Shown in pieces: positions 16,983 through 26,093 of a stretch of DNA of 64,000 nucleotides. Made by a program: the position numbers and the translations under genes. This stretch comes from TMED109 sp002171375. Lineage in GTDB: Bacteria > Pseudomonadota > Alphaproteobacteria > TMED109. The stretch is from contig CBFHON010000002.1 of NCBI GenBank assembly GCA_965657505.1, positions 124,001 to 188,000 of the forward strand, read 5' to 3'. How positions within the stretch are numbered: the first letter of the stretch is position 1; each line of letters starts with the position of its first letter. Under the pieces are notes generated by a model. It worked only from the letters and a program-made list of their open reading frames with translations. It was not told the DNA's origin and did not search any database.

Positions 16983-17537
16983 ATGATGAATTTATTAAAA
17001 TTTATATGTTTATTTTTTATGTCTTATTTTTCTGTGAGTAGTATCACTAATGCTAAAAATTTAATTTTAGCGGATACTTTTTTTGAGGATATAAATGGAA
17101 ATAATGTAAAGTTAAGTGATTTTCCTGGTAAGGTTTTACTTATCGTAAACACAGCAAGTTATTGTGGTTTTACTAAACAATATGAGGGGCTTCAGGAATT
17201 AACTACTAAGTTTTCTCCTAATGAACTCTCAATAATTGCTATACCTTCTAATGACTTTGGTGGACAAGAGCCTGGAAATAAAGAAGAAATTAAAGATTTT
17301 TGTGAAGGGATATATGGTGTTACTTTCCCTATTATGAGTAAGCAAAAAGTTTTAGGTAAAAATAAGCACTCATTTTATGAATGGATAGAAAATAATTATG
17401 GCTCAGGTAAGTTACCTAGATGGAATTTCCATAAATATTTAATTAGTAGAGAAGGAGAGTTACTGCATTCAATTTCTAGTCGCGTATCTCCTCGTTCATC
17501 AAAATTCATTGGAAAAATATCTACTAGTTTAGAGTAA
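16983..17537 (+). CDS. Exported glutathione peroxidase family protein
   Basis: The 184-residue thioredoxin-fold peroxidase has the signature VNTASYCGFTKQYEGL with peroxidatic Cys61 (Cys, not selenocysteine), Gln in FGGQEPG (about 96) and Trp in RWNFHKYL (about 145), making the usual catalytic triad or tetrad. An N-terminal hydrophobic stretch (residues 4-20) followed by TNAKN looks like a signal peptide, so it is probably periplasmic, which is less usual than the cytosolic form. A second Met codon at 16986 is an equally possible start. The 3' end overlaps the convergent UDG gene by 9 bp. Confidence 0.88.
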   Translation: MMNLLKFICLFFMSYFSVSSITNAKNLILADTFFEDINGNNVKLSDFPGKVLLIVNTASYCGFTKQYEGLQELTTKFSPNELSIIAIPSNDFGGQEPGNKEEIKDFCEGIYGVTFPIMSKQKVLGKNKHSFYEWIENNYGSGKLPRWNFHKYLISREGELLHSISSRVSPRSSKFIGKISTSLE

Positions 17538-18164
17538 TACTATTTTTTCACTTATAGATTTAATAATTTTATTAAACATATCTAAAGTAAGTCTCTTTGT
17601 ATTAATATTATATCTAGAACAATGGTAACTATTAAATATTAATAAAGTTTTATTAATATAATGTATTTTGCCATGCTCAAATTTATTCGAAGCAATTTTT
17701 AAATCAAATGTTTTTAAAACCTCTTCATGAGCTATTAAACCAAGTGTTAATATAATTTTTAAATTTTTCATATTCTGTATTTCAGATCTTAGAAATTTTC
17801 TACAATTTATTCTTTCTGAATTAGTTGGCTTATTTTTAGGAGGTACACACCTAACACTATTTGTAATTCTTATATTTTTTAAATTTAGTCCATCATTATA
17901 AATTTCTTTATAGGTTCCTTCTGCTAGTTTATTTTTTATTAAAGATGGGTATAAAGTATTTCCTGCATGATCACCGGTAAAAGGTCTTCCAGTTTTATTT
18001 GCTCCTTGTAATCCAGGTGCAAGGCCAACAATTAGTATCTTAGAATCTATATCACCAAAAGATTCTACAGGCGAATTATGCCAAGTAGGTTCCAATTTTT
18101 TATACTTATTTCTATAATTCTTTAATCTTTCACAAAGTGAGCAATTTTTATTTGGTATTATCAT
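17529..18164 (-). CDS. Family 5 uracil-DNA glycosylase (UdgB-like, Fe-S)
   Basis: The 211-residue enzyme has four cysteines placed as in iron-sulfur UDGs: Cys8 and Cys11 at the N-terminus, Cys106 in SVRCVPP, and Cys121. Motif A is GLAPG (47-51), followed by GANKTGRPFTGDHAGN, which is characteristic of family 5 rather than family 4. The C-terminal motif is NSYHCSRYN, where family 5 usually has H-P-S. It removes uracil and other deaminated bases from DNA. Convergent with glutathione peroxidase; about 86 bp separates its start from folK. Confidence 0.88.
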   Translation of the reverse strand: MIIPNKNCSLCERLKNYRNKYKKLEPTWHNSPVESFGDIDSKILIVGLAPGLQGANKTGRPFTGDHAGNTLYPSLIKNKLAEGTYKEIYNDGLNLKNIRITNSVRCVPPKNKPTNSERINCRKFLRSEIQNMKNLKIILTLGLIAHEEVLKTFDLKIASNKFEHGKIHYINKTLLIFNSYHCSRYNINTKRLTLDMFNKIIKSISEKIVLL

Positions 18165-18250
18165 AATTTAACTTTTTATTTATCACACTCTATTAATTTT
18201 AATATTATAATAAATATTTTGTTTATTGAAATTAAAGACTATAAATAATT

Positions 18251-18763
18251 ATGTTTATGAATAATAATATTTTTATATCTATAGGCTCAAATTTAAGAGG
18301 TCATATGAATAATTCTAAAGATATTATGAATATAGTCTTTTTTAACTTGTCAAAAGAAGGGCTAAGGGTAAGATCTGCTTCAAAAATATATATTAGTAAA
18401 CCAATGCCTTCAGGCTTAGGACCTACTTTTTATAATAGAGTGATCTTAATTAAATCAGAGCTTAAGCCTAACTATATATTGAAAAGACTAAAAAAAATTG
18501 AAAAAATTTATAGTAAAAGGTCTTCTTTAAGAAACTCTCCACGAGTTCTAGATTTAGATATATTGGACTATAAAGGAAAAGTAATTAAAAGTAGTAATTA
18601 TCTTCACACTCCTCATCCTAAAATGATTAATAGAGACTTTATATTAAAACCATTACAAGACTTAAGTCCAAACTGGGTTCATCCTATTAGTGGTAAAAAT
18701 ATAAAAAGTTTATTATATAAATGCAAAAGATCTAATATTTCTATTGCTAAGGCTATATATTAA
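18251..18763 (+). CDS. folK: 2-amino-4-hydroxy-6-hydroxymethyldihydropteridine pyrophosphokinase
   Basis: The 170-residue HPPK makes the activated pterin for folate synthesis. It has ISIGSNL at residues 9-15, the loop YISKPMPSGLGPTFYNRVI with the substrate-contacting F/YxN, and the ATP/Mg motif RVLDLDIL near residues 92-99. The closing HPKMINRDFILKPL is also typical. No fused DHPS or DHNA domain, and folP/folB are not nearby. ATG codons at 18251 and 18257 are both possible starts. It precedes rpoZ by 59 bp, the order seen in other alphaproteobacteria. Confidence 0.92.
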   Translation: MFMNNNIFISIGSNLRGHMNNSKDIMNIVFFNLSKEGLRVRSASKIYISKPMPSGLGPTFYNRVILIKSELKPNYILKRLKKIEKIYSKRSSLRNSPRVLDLDILDYKGKVIKSSNYLHTPHPKMINRDFILKPLQDLSPNWVHPISGKNIKSLLYKCKRSNISIAKAIY

Positions 18764-18822
18764 GTGTTATTTGAGATATAATAATTATAGAAATATTATA
18801 AATAAATTTTTAAGGATTAAAG

Positions 18823-19179
18823 ATGGCAAGAGTTACAGTTGAGGATTGTATTTTAAAAGTGGATAATAGATTTGATTTAATAGTTTTAGCAGCTCATAGG
18901 GGTAGAGAAATTACAGCTGGTTCAGAGGTAACAGTTTCACGCGATAACGATAAAAACCCAGTTGTTTCATTAAGGGAAATAGCGGATGAAACTATTAAAA
19001 TTGATGACTTAAAAGAAAGTATGATCGCTTCTTTACAGACACAATTAGTTGATGATGAAACTTCAGATGTAGAAAATGAAGAAGATGAAGAAGTAATTGA
19101 AGAAGAAAAAGTTGCAGAGCCAGTTAATCCACTTGGTAAATTTGGAATTCAAGTTCAAGATAGGTATGAAGATATATAA
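18823..19179 (+). CDS. rpoZ: RNA polymerase omega subunit
   Basis: The 118-residue protein starts MARVTVEDCILKVDNRFDLI and continues LAAHRGREITAG, the conserved helix pair that clasps the beta-prime tail. VSLREIAD follows. The acidic C-terminal tail (EDEEVIEEEK) is an alphaproteobacterial feature. A good AAGGA site precedes the ATG. It lies directly before the rsh gene, the standard rpoZ-spoT order, tying RNA polymerase and (p)ppGpp genes. Confidence 0.95.
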   Translation: MARVTVEDCILKVDNRFDLIVLAAHRGREITAGSEVTVSRDNDKNPVVSLREIADETIKIDDLKESMIASLQTQLVDDETSDVENEEDEEVIEEEKVAEPVNPLGKFGIQVQDRYEDI

Positions 19180-19199
19180 TTAAATTATTGGCTTAAAGT

Positions 19200-21374
19200 A
19201 TGGAGTTAAATAAACTCGATTCTAACATTAAAAGACACAATAACCATAATTACTTTCAAGATATAATAAAGAAGGTAAGTAGTTATGATTCAAACATTAA
19301 AAAAAATGTACTTATTCAGGCTGTAGAATTTTCAAGAGAAAGACATAGTGAACAAAAAAGGGATTCAGGAGACCCTTATTTTTTTCATCCTTTAGCTGTA
19401 GCAAATATATTAGCTGATTATAAATTAGATTGGGTAAGTATTGCTACCGCTTTACTTCATGATACAGTTGAAGATGGCGTAGCTAGTAGAGCAGAAATAA
19501 GAAAATTATTTGGTGCAGAGATTGCTAGACTTGTAGACGGTGTTACAAAGTTATCAAAAATTGAAACTCCACATATAGAATTAAGAGAAGCAGAAAACTT
19601 TAGAAAATTTTTATTAGCTATGTCGAAAGATATAAGAGTTTTATTAGTAAAACTTGCAGATCGTCTTCATAATATGAGAACAATAAGTCATATAGAATCA
19701 ATAGATCGTCGGATTAGAATTTCTAGAGAAACACTTGATGTATATGCTCCATTAGCTGCCAGAATTGGTATGCAAAATATGAGAGAGGAATTAGAAGATG
19801 TTGCTTTTTCAGAAGTTAACTATTCTATTAAAAAATCATTAAATAAGCGTATACAGTTTTTACGAAATCAAGATAATCAATTGGTAAAAAAAATCACGCG
19901 AGAGATCAAACATAAATTTAAACTTAATAATAAAATTATACAAATTCAAGGAAGGGAAAAAAGTATATATTCAATATGGAAAAAAATGCAGAAATCATCA
20001 ATTCCATTTGAAAATATATCGGATATTTATGCATTTAGAATAATTTGTGATGATGTTAATGAATGCTATTCAGCATTAGGAATAATTCATAATATATGGC
20101 CTATGATACCTGGTAGGTTTAAAGACTATATCTCCACACCAAAATCTAATGGATATTCATCAATACATACAAATGTTATTGGTCCTTTGGGAAGGCCTAT
20201 AGAGATACAAATTAGAACTCAAAAAATGCATGAACTAAATGAATATGGTGTAGCAGCACATTGGTTTTATAAGGAAAAAGATAGTGTTCCTATTAAACCA
20301 GGTAAAGTTAGTTTGAATTTATTTAAGGAATTTTCTGAAATTATAGGTAATTCATCAGGTGCGGACGATTTATTATCACACTCAAAAATGGAAATGTATT
20401 CTGATCAGGTTTTTTGTTTCTCACCTAAAGGTGAGGTAATAACAATGCCTAAGAGTGCAACCCCTATAGATTTTGCATTTGCCGTACATTCTAAATTAGG
20501 AGAAACATGTGTTGGTTGTAAAATAAATGGACGTTCAGCTCCTTTACAAACAATCTTATCTAATGGTGATCAAGTTGAGATATTAAGATCTAATAGCCAA
20601 AGTCCTCAGCCTGGTTGGCTAAATTATGCTGTAACAGGCAAAGCAAGGTCTTATATAAATAAATTTATCAGGAAGAATGATAGAAATGAATTTATTAAGT
20701 TAGGTAGGTCTATTCTAGAAAATAATTTTATACTAGAAAATAAACAATTCCATGATAAGTTAATTGATCCTATTTTGAAACAAATGTCCTATAAAAGCAG
20801 AAGGTCTCTATTTTTTGCACTTGGTAAAGGTGAGATTAATAGTGAAGAAATACTAAGTATATTATTACCAAAAAAATCAAATAAGAACAATATTTTAAAT
20901 ATAAATAATAATAAAAATAAAGGTATATCTATTAAAGGTTTGAAACCTGGAGTAGCTATTCATATGGGAGAATGTTGTTATCCTTTATTTGGAGAAAGAA
21001 TAGTAGGTTTAATGACTGAGGGTAAAGGTGTTACTGTTCACACTTTAGATTGCGCTACTTTAGAGAGGTTTACTGATAATCCAGAGTTATGGGTTGATTT
21101 AACATGGAACACAAAGAATTCTGAAAACAACGTAGGAAGAATAAATATTACTATAACTAATAAAAGGGGCAGTTTAAATACTTTAACGCAAATCATAGCT
21201 GATTTAGGCGGAAATATAACTAATTTTCTTATTAATCAACGATCGACTGATTTTTTTCAATTGTCATTAGATATAGAAGTAAATAATGCTAAACATTTAA
21301 ATGAGATTATTACAGGGCTTAGAACAAATTTAAGTGTATACGAGGTTGTAAGAGCTAAAGAGAATTATAATTAA
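19200..21374 (+). CDS. rsh: Bifunctional (p)ppGpp synthetase/hydrolase (RSH)
   Basis: The 724-residue stringent-response enzyme has an N-terminal HD hydrolase with FHPLAVA (62-68) and LLHDTVED (85-92, HD at 87-88), then the synthetase domain with the GRFKDYISTPKSNGYSSIHT segment. TGS follows (CFSPKGEVITMPKSATPIDFAF), then a zinc-finger-like/CC region (GECCYPLFGERIVG) and a C-terminal ACT domain. HD residues are intact, so it should both make and degrade (p)ppGpp. It is the only RSH in the window, as usual for alphaproteobacteria. It lies 20 bp after rpoZ and 12 bp before pyrE. Confidence 0.95.
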   Translation: MELNKLDSNIKRHNNHNYFQDIIKKVSSYDSNIKKNVLIQAVEFSRERHSEQKRDSGDPYFFHPLAVANILADYKLDWVSIATALLHDTVEDGVASRAEIRKLFGAEIARLVDGVTKLSKIETPHIELREAENFRKFLLAMSKDIRVLLVKLADRLHNMRTISHIESIDRRIRISRETLDVYAPLAARIGMQNMREELEDVAFSEVNYSIKKSLNKRIQFLRNQDNQLVKKITREIKHKFKLNNKIIQIQGREKSIYSIWKKMQKSSIPFENISDIYAFRIICDDVNECYSALGIIHNIWPMIPGRFKDYISTPKSNGYSSIHTNVIGPLGRPIEIQIRTQKMHELNEYGVAAHWFYKEKDSVPIKPGKVSLNLFKEFSEIIGNSSGADDLLSHSKMEMYSDQVFCFSPKGEVITMPKSATPIDFAFAVHSKLGETCVGCKINGRSAPLQTILSNGDQVEILRSNSQSPQPGWLNYAVTGKARSYINKFIRKNDRNEFIKLGRSILENNFILENKQFHDKLIDPILKQMSYKSRRSLFFALGKGEINSEEILSILLPKKSNKNNILNINNNKNKGISIKGLKPGVAIHMGECCYPLFGERIVGLMTEGKGVTVHTLDCATLERFTDNPELWVDLTWNTKNSENNVGRINITITNKRGSLNTLTQIIADLGGNITNFLINQRSTDFFQLSLDIEVNNAKHLNEIITGLRTNLSVYEVVRAKENYN

Positions 21375-21386
21375 TAAGGAAAAAAA

Positions 21387-21983
21387 ATGTCTATAATGAG
21401 TGAAGATGAAGTTTTAAAGATATATAAATCTATAGATGCTTTATTAGAGGGACACTTTATACTATCATCAGGTTTGCATAGTAAGATGTATTTGCAATCA
21501 GCTTTAGTTTTTTCAAATACTAAAATTGCTGAGTTATTATGTAAAAGTCTATCTACAAAAGTAAAAAACCTTATAGATATAGATTCAATTGATTTAATTG
21601 TTTCTCCTGCTATGGGAGGAGTAATTGTGGGCTATGAATTATCTAGACATTTAAATAAATTGAATATATTCGCAGAGAGAAAAGATGGAGTTTTTTCAAT
21701 AAGAAGAGGTTTTAAAATAAATGAAGGACAAAAAGTGTTAGTTGTAGAAGATATTGTTACTACAGGTAAGTCTTCTTTAGAATGTTTTGAATGTATAAAT
21801 GAACTTGGTGGTGAGATAGTAGCTGAAGCGGCCTTAATAAACAGAGGAGGCGATTCAGTAAATTTAGGTGTTCCGCTTATTACTTTAGCTAATTTAGATA
21901 TTCCAAATTATAAACCAGAAAATTTACCAGAAGATTTGAAGAATCTGCCTGCTATAAAGCCTGGAAGTAGGCCTGGTAAATAA
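21387..21983 (+). CDS. pyrE: Orotate phosphoribosyltransferase
   Basis: The 198-residue type I PRTase converts orotate and PRPP to OMP. It shows the PRPP-binding motif VLVVEDIVTTGKSS (about residues 115-128), the N-terminal GHFILSSGLHSKMY loop and AERKDGVFSIRRGF. A second pyrimidine gene in the window, far from pyrB; no TTACC-N5-GGTAA dyad is visible in the 12 bp before it. AAGGA precedes the ATG. Its stop overlaps the DUF2062 ATG (TAATG). Confidence 0.95.
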   Translation: MSIMSEDEVLKIYKSIDALLEGHFILSSGLHSKMYLQSALVFSNTKIAELLCKSLSTKVKNLIDIDSIDLIVSPAMGGVIVGYELSRHLNKLNIFAERKDGVFSIRRGFKINEGQKVLVVEDIVTTGKSSLECFECINELGGEIVAEAALINRGGDSVNLGVPLITLANLDIPNYKPENLPEDLKNLPAIKPGSRPGK

Positions 21984-22582
21984 TGCTATTTAAGCAAAGA
22001 AAAAAAATTAATTTTATTTCTAAAATTTCATATTATTTTTGGCCTAGAAATGGTTGGGGTAGATTAATTAAATATACTACCTTGAGAGTAAAAAGACTTC
22101 CAGGAACATCGCATAGTATTTCTCTTGGTTTCACATTTGGAGTTCTTGCAGCTATGACTCCATTATTTGGTTTACATTTTATTATAGGTATATTGCTAGC
22201 ATGGATATTTGGCGCAAGCATTTTTGCTTCAATTATTGGAAATTTTGTAGGTAATCCATGGACATTTCCATTCATTTGTATCTTAAATTTGAAAATAGGA
22301 AGTTTTTTTTATACATCAACTATTATAAATCAAATAAATATGGAATTAATCTCCAATGAATTATATTTATTATGGAATGCATTCTATACATTTTTTATAC
22401 AATTAAATTATGAGAATTCTTTTTTATTTTTATCTGAATTAAAATTAATTCCTACTATGTTTGTAGGTTCCATTGTGACTATAATTTTTATAAGTGCTCC
22501 TTGTTATTTTTTAACTAAGTTAATAATAAATAATTATAAAAAAAATAAACTTAAACTAATAATTAAAAGAAAAAAGGAATAA
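21983..22582 (+). CDS. DUF2062 membrane protein
   Basis: The 199-residue protein has the DUF2062 signature: an amphipathic N-terminus, SISLGFTFGVLAAMTPLFGLHF, and GNPWTFPFIC in the second hydrophobic hairpin. At least three membrane segments are visible (about 50-90, 95-115, 160-185). Function is unknown in general; the family is often found in alphaproteobacteria between pyrE and pdxJ, as here. One-base overlap with pyrE and 1 bp before pdxJ, so it is part of the long operon. Confidence 0.85.
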   Translation: MLFKQRKKINFISKISYYFWPRNGWGRLIKYTTLRVKRLPGTSHSISLGFTFGVLAAMTPLFGLHFIIGILLAWIFGASIFASIIGNFVGNPWTFPFICILNLKIGSFFYTSTIINQINMELISNELYLLWNAFYTFFIQLNYENSFLFLSELKLIPTMFVGSIVTIIFISAPCYFLTKLIINNYKKNKLKLIIKRKKE

Positions 22583-22583
22583 T

Positions 22584-23306
22584 ATGAGGCTCGGTATTAA
22601 TATTGATCATGTAGCTACTATAAGGAATGCTAGAGGTAGTTACCATCCTGACCCCATAAAGGCCGCAAAAATTGCGGAAAAATCAGGAGCAGATGGTATA
22701 ACTGCCCATTTAAGAGAAGATAGAAGACATATTTCTGATCAAGACATTAAAGCTCTAAAAGAAAATATTAAAATTCCTTTGAATTTAGAAATGGCAGCTA
22801 CGCAAGAAATGTTAGAGATAGCTTTAGAGTTCAAACCAGAAAGAGTATGTTTGGTTCCTGAAAAAAGACTAGAAGTTACAACAGAAGGTGGACTAGAATT
22901 ATTGAATATAAAAGATAAAAAAAAATATTTTATACATAATATAATTAAACAATGTATTAAGGCTAATATTGACGTTTCACTATTTATAGACCCAGATTTA
23001 AAGCAAATTAATGAAGTATTGGCTTTAGATGCCAATATTGTTGAATTACATACAGGTGAATATTGTAATACTAATCATAAATCAATAGAATTAAAAAGAA
23101 TAAAAAAAGCTGTAAATTTTGCTGTGGACAAAGGCATTGAAGTTCATGCAGGACATGGTTTAAATTTTGAAAATGTAAAAGAAATTGCAAAAATTAATAA
23201 TATTAAGGAATTAAACATCGGTCATTTTTTAATTGGAGAGTCCATATTTATGGGATTAGAAAAAGTCATTAAAAAAATGCGTAATATTATAGATAGTAGT
23301 AAATGA
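22584..23306 (+). CDS. pdxJ: Pyridoxine 5'-phosphate synthase
   Basis: The 240-residue TIM barrel begins MRLGINIDHVATIRNARG, the diagnostic PdxJ start, with GADGITAHLREDRRHI and LNLEMAA. Late catalytic HAGHGLNF is present. It condenses 1-deoxyxylulose 5-phosphate with 3-amino-2-oxopropyl phosphate to make vitamin B6, which serves several PLP enzymes in the window (cysteine desulfurases, dehydratase). Overlaps acpS by 4 bp (ATGA). Confidence 0.95.
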   Translation: MRLGINIDHVATIRNARGSYHPDPIKAAKIAEKSGADGITAHLREDRRHISDQDIKALKENIKIPLNLEMAATQEMLEIALEFKPERVCLVPEKRLEVTTEGGLELLNIKDKKKYFIHNIIKQCIKANIDVSLFIDPDLKQINEVLALDANIVELHTGEYCNTNHKSIELKRIKKAVNFAVDKGIEVHAGHGLNFENVKEIAKINNIKELNIGHFLIGESIFMGLEKVIKKMRNIIDSSK

Positions 23307-23692
23307 TATTTGGTATAGGCCAAGATTTATGTGATTCTAAGAGAATAGAAGCTACGCTTGAAAAACATGGTGATAGGTTCAAAAATAGAATATATACAAA
23401 AAATGAAATAAAAAAATGTGATTCTAGAAAGAATTATGTTGATTCTTATGCTAGAAGGTTTGCCGCTAAGGAAGCTTGCTCAAAAGCTTTAGGTACAGGA
23501 TTTAAAAGAGGAGTGTTTTATAAAGATATAGAAGTAGTTAATTTAAAATCAGGAAAACCTACAATTATATTAAAAGGCGGAGCTTTAGAACAATTTAAAT
23601 TAATTACTAAAAATGATGAATCAGCTAAGATTGAAGTAAGTTTAACAGATGATAATAAGCTTGCTATGGCAATAGTAATCATATCAAATTAA
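23303..23692 (+). CDS. acpS: Holo-[acyl-carrier-protein] synthase
   Basis: The 129-residue AcpS has IFGIGQDLCDSKRIE at the N-terminus with the metal-binding Asp, and ARRFAAKEACSKALGTGF, the classic RFAAKEA motif. It transfers phosphopantetheine from CoA to acyl carrier protein. It overlaps pdxJ by 4 bp and precedes lepB by 21 bp, the conserved alphaproteobacterial order. Confidence 0.94.
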   Translation: MIFGIGQDLCDSKRIEATLEKHGDRFKNRIYTKNEIKKCDSRKNYVDSYARRFAAKEACSKALGTGFKRGVFYKDIEVVNLKSGKPTIILKGGALEQFKLITKNDESAKIEVSLTDDNKLAMAIVIISN

Positions 23693-23713
23693 CAGATGGA
23701 GTTTTAATTAGAA

Positions 23714-24493
23714 ATGAAGTTACAATTTTTTAAGAAAAAAGAATTAAAAAAAGATAATTCTAAGAATAAAAGTAATTATTGGATCGAAAATATAAAGACA
23801 TTCTTTATTGCAATCATGATTGCATTAACATTAAGAACATTCGCCTTTGAGCCTTTTAGTATCCCATCAGGCTCCATGAAACCAACTCTTTTAGAAGGAG
23901 ACTATCTATTTGTATCAAAATATACTTATGGATTCAGTAGGCATTCATTTCCAATGAGTTTTCCAAAATATTCAGGAAGAATTTTTGGTGAATATCCTAA
24001 AAGAGGAGATGTGGCTGTTTTTAAGTTCACTAAAAACACTAAAATTGATTATATAAAAAGGATTATTGGTCTTCCAGGTGATAAAATTCAAATGAGGAAT
24101 GGTATTTTATTTATAAACAATAAAGAAATAGATAGAAAAGCTAATGGTTTATGGAGCGCTAAAGATAGAAATAATATAATGTATACTTATGAAAGATATA
24201 CCGAGAATTTATCAGATGATATATTTTACGAGGTACTTGATGCAAGTCCAAATGGAATGTTAGATAACACCGATGTTTATACTGTTCCTAATGGTCATTT
24301 ATTTGCAATGGGTGATAATAGAGACCAATCTTCTGATAGTAGAATATTAAGTCAACTTGGTTTTATACCTTTTGAAAATTTAGTTGGTAAAGCACAAATA
24401 ATATTTTACTCAAGGGATAGGTCTGAACCATTATGGAAATTATGGTTGTGGCCATCATCTATAAGAGTAGAACGTTTATTAAAAAGCATATAA
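23714..24493 (+). CDS. lepB: Signal peptidase I
   Basis: The 259-residue enzyme has one N-terminal membrane segment (about 29-45) and then the catalytic Ser54 in PSGSMKPTL, Lys115 in YIKRIIGLPGD, and the box MGDNRDQSSDSR. It cleaves signal peptides after export and so would process the small secreted proteins of this window. It lies 3 bp before rnc. Confidence 0.95.
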   Translation: MKLQFFKKKELKKDNSKNKSNYWIENIKTFFIAIMIALTLRTFAFEPFSIPSGSMKPTLLEGDYLFVSKYTYGFSRHSFPMSFPKYSGRIFGEYPKRGDVAVFKFTKNTKIDYIKRIIGLPGDKIQMRNGILFINNKEIDRKANGLWSAKDRNNIMYTYERYTENLSDDIFYEVLDASPNGMLDNTDVYTVPNGHLFAMGDNRDQSSDSRILSQLGFIPFENLVGKAQIIFYSRDRSEPLWKLWLWPSSIRVERLLKSI

Positions 24494-24496
24494 TTT

Positions 24497-25177
24497 ATGA
24501 AAGATATTAATAAAATAGAAGATTCTCTAAAATATAATTTTAAAAATAGACAATTATTAGAATCGGCTATAACCCATACTAGTATTTTAAATAAAAAAGA
24601 TGATTATACATACGAGCGTCTTGAATTTTTAGGAGATAGGGTACTAGGGTTATCAATAGCAAATCTGATATATAAAAAATTTTTAAATGAGTCAGAAGGA
24701 GAACTTGCAAGAAGAATAGCAGTTCTTGTAAGTGGTAAAATGTTAGCTAAAATAGCTATTAATATAAATCTTCAAAACTATATAAGAGTGAGTGATAATT
24801 TTAATTTTAGTAATGGGCAAAATTATTCTATATTATCAGACACTATGGAAGCCATTATTGGAGCAATTTTTTTAGATAGTAATTATAATGAGGTAAAAAA
24901 TGTTATTCAACTACTATGGAAAGAATATATTTTAGCTGATGAAATGCCGCCTAAAGATTCAAAATCAGCGCTTCAGGAACTAGCAATGCAACTTAAGTAT
25001 GAAATGCCACTGTATTCAAATTATGAGAAAGAAGGGCCAGATCATTCTCCTAAATTTACAGTAGAAGTTAGTATAAAAGGTATAAATAAGATACAAGGCC
25101 TTGGGCAGTCTAAAAAATCTGCCGAAGCTGATGCTGCTAATAAATTATTAAAAATTATTGAGAGAAATAGTAATTGA
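24497..25177 (+). CDS. rnc: Ribonuclease III
   Basis: The 226-residue RNase III has the catalytic signature ERLEFLGDRVLGLSIA near residues 42-57, the second acidic site SDTMEAIIGAIFLD, and a C-terminal double-stranded RNA-binding domain (SALQELAMQ... KSAEADAANKLL). It processes rRNA precursors and other duplexes. The lepB-rnc-era-recO order is conserved. Its TGA stop overlaps the era TTG start. Confidence 0.95.
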   Translation: MKDINKIEDSLKYNFKNRQLLESAITHTSILNKKDDYTYERLEFLGDRVLGLSIANLIYKKFLNESEGELARRIAVLVSGKMLAKIAININLQNYIRVSDNFNFSNGQNYSILSDTMEAIIGAIFLDSNYNEVKNVIQLLWKEYILADEMPPKDSKSALQELAMQLKYEMPLYSNYEKEGPDHSPKFTVEVSIKGINKIQGLGQSKKSAEADAANKLLKIIERNSN

Positions 25178-26088
25178 ATAGTTATGAAAAAAAATTTGGT
25201 TTTGTAAATGTATTGGGAGCCACAAATGTAGGTAAGTCAACTTTAATTAATAGATTAGTTGGACAAAAGATATCAATAGTTACAAAAAAAGTTCAAACCA
25301 CGAGAAATAATATAATAGGAATTTATTGTCTTGATTATTCTCAAGTTGTTTTAATTGATACTCCTGGAATATTTGTACCGAAGAGAAAATTTGATAGAGC
25401 AATGATAAATTCAGCATGGAAAAGTGTTAAAGATTCAGATATGACTTTACTAATGTTAGAGGCAAATCAAGACCTAGATAGTAATACTTTACTTATTGCA
25501 GAAGCTTTTAAAAGTAAAAAAATATCTAATAGTAAATTTTTAATTTGTGTGATTAATAAAATAGATTTAGTTAAATCTGATGTATTATTAGAACTTGTTG
25601 AGAAGGTAAAAAAATATTTTAACTGCAAAGAATTTTTTTTCATCTCAGCTTTAAATGGTGATGGTGTTTTAGAATTAAAAAATTTTTTAGCAAATAATAT
25701 ACCTTTAGGTGAATGGCATTATCCTGAGGAGCATGTAACTGATATACCTTATAGATTACTAGTATCAGAAATGATTAGAGAAAAATTAACTATGATTATG
25801 CATCATGAATTACCTTATGGTATTGCAGTTGAAACTGAGGCATGGAACCAACTTAAAGATGGTTCTATAAGAATCGATGCTCTAATATATGTTCAAAAAA
25901 AAGGACAAAAAAAAATAGTAATTGGTGCAAATGGAGATAATTTAAAATCAATAGGTATAAATTGTCGAAAAGAATTAAAGTCTATGTTAAATAAGGATAT
26001 TCATTTATTTTTATATGTAAAAGTTAGAGATAATTGGGATAAATCGCCAGATTATTATAAAGGTTTGGGTTTAGATTATAATGTATAA
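25174..26088 (+). CDS. era: GTPase Era
   Basis: The 304-residue GTPase has G1 GATNVGKST, G2 region VQTTRNNI, G3 DTPG and G4 NKID, then a C-terminal KH domain (KKIVIGANGDNLKSIG). It binds 16S rRNA during 30S maturation. The start is a TTG at 25174: a TAA at 25171-25173 lies directly upstream in frame, and no ATG or GTG occurs before the G1 motif, so TTG is the only plausible start. It overlaps the rnc stop (TTGA), implying translational coupling. Confidence 0.94.
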   Translation: MNSYEKKFGFVNVLGATNVGKSTLINRLVGQKISIVTKKVQTTRNNIIGIYCLDYSQVVLIDTPGIFVPKRKFDRAMINSAWKSVKDSDMTLLMLEANQDLDSNTLLIAEAFKSKKISNSKFLICVINKIDLVKSDVLLELVEKVKKYFNCKEFFFISALNGDGVLELKNFLANNIPLGEWHYPEEHVTDIPYRLLVSEMIREKLTMIMHHELPYGIAVETEAWNQLKDGSIRIDALIYVQKKGQKKIVIGANGDNLKSIGINCRKELKSMLNKDIHLFLYVKVRDNWDKSPDYYKGLGLDYNV

Positions 26089-26093
26089 TTAAT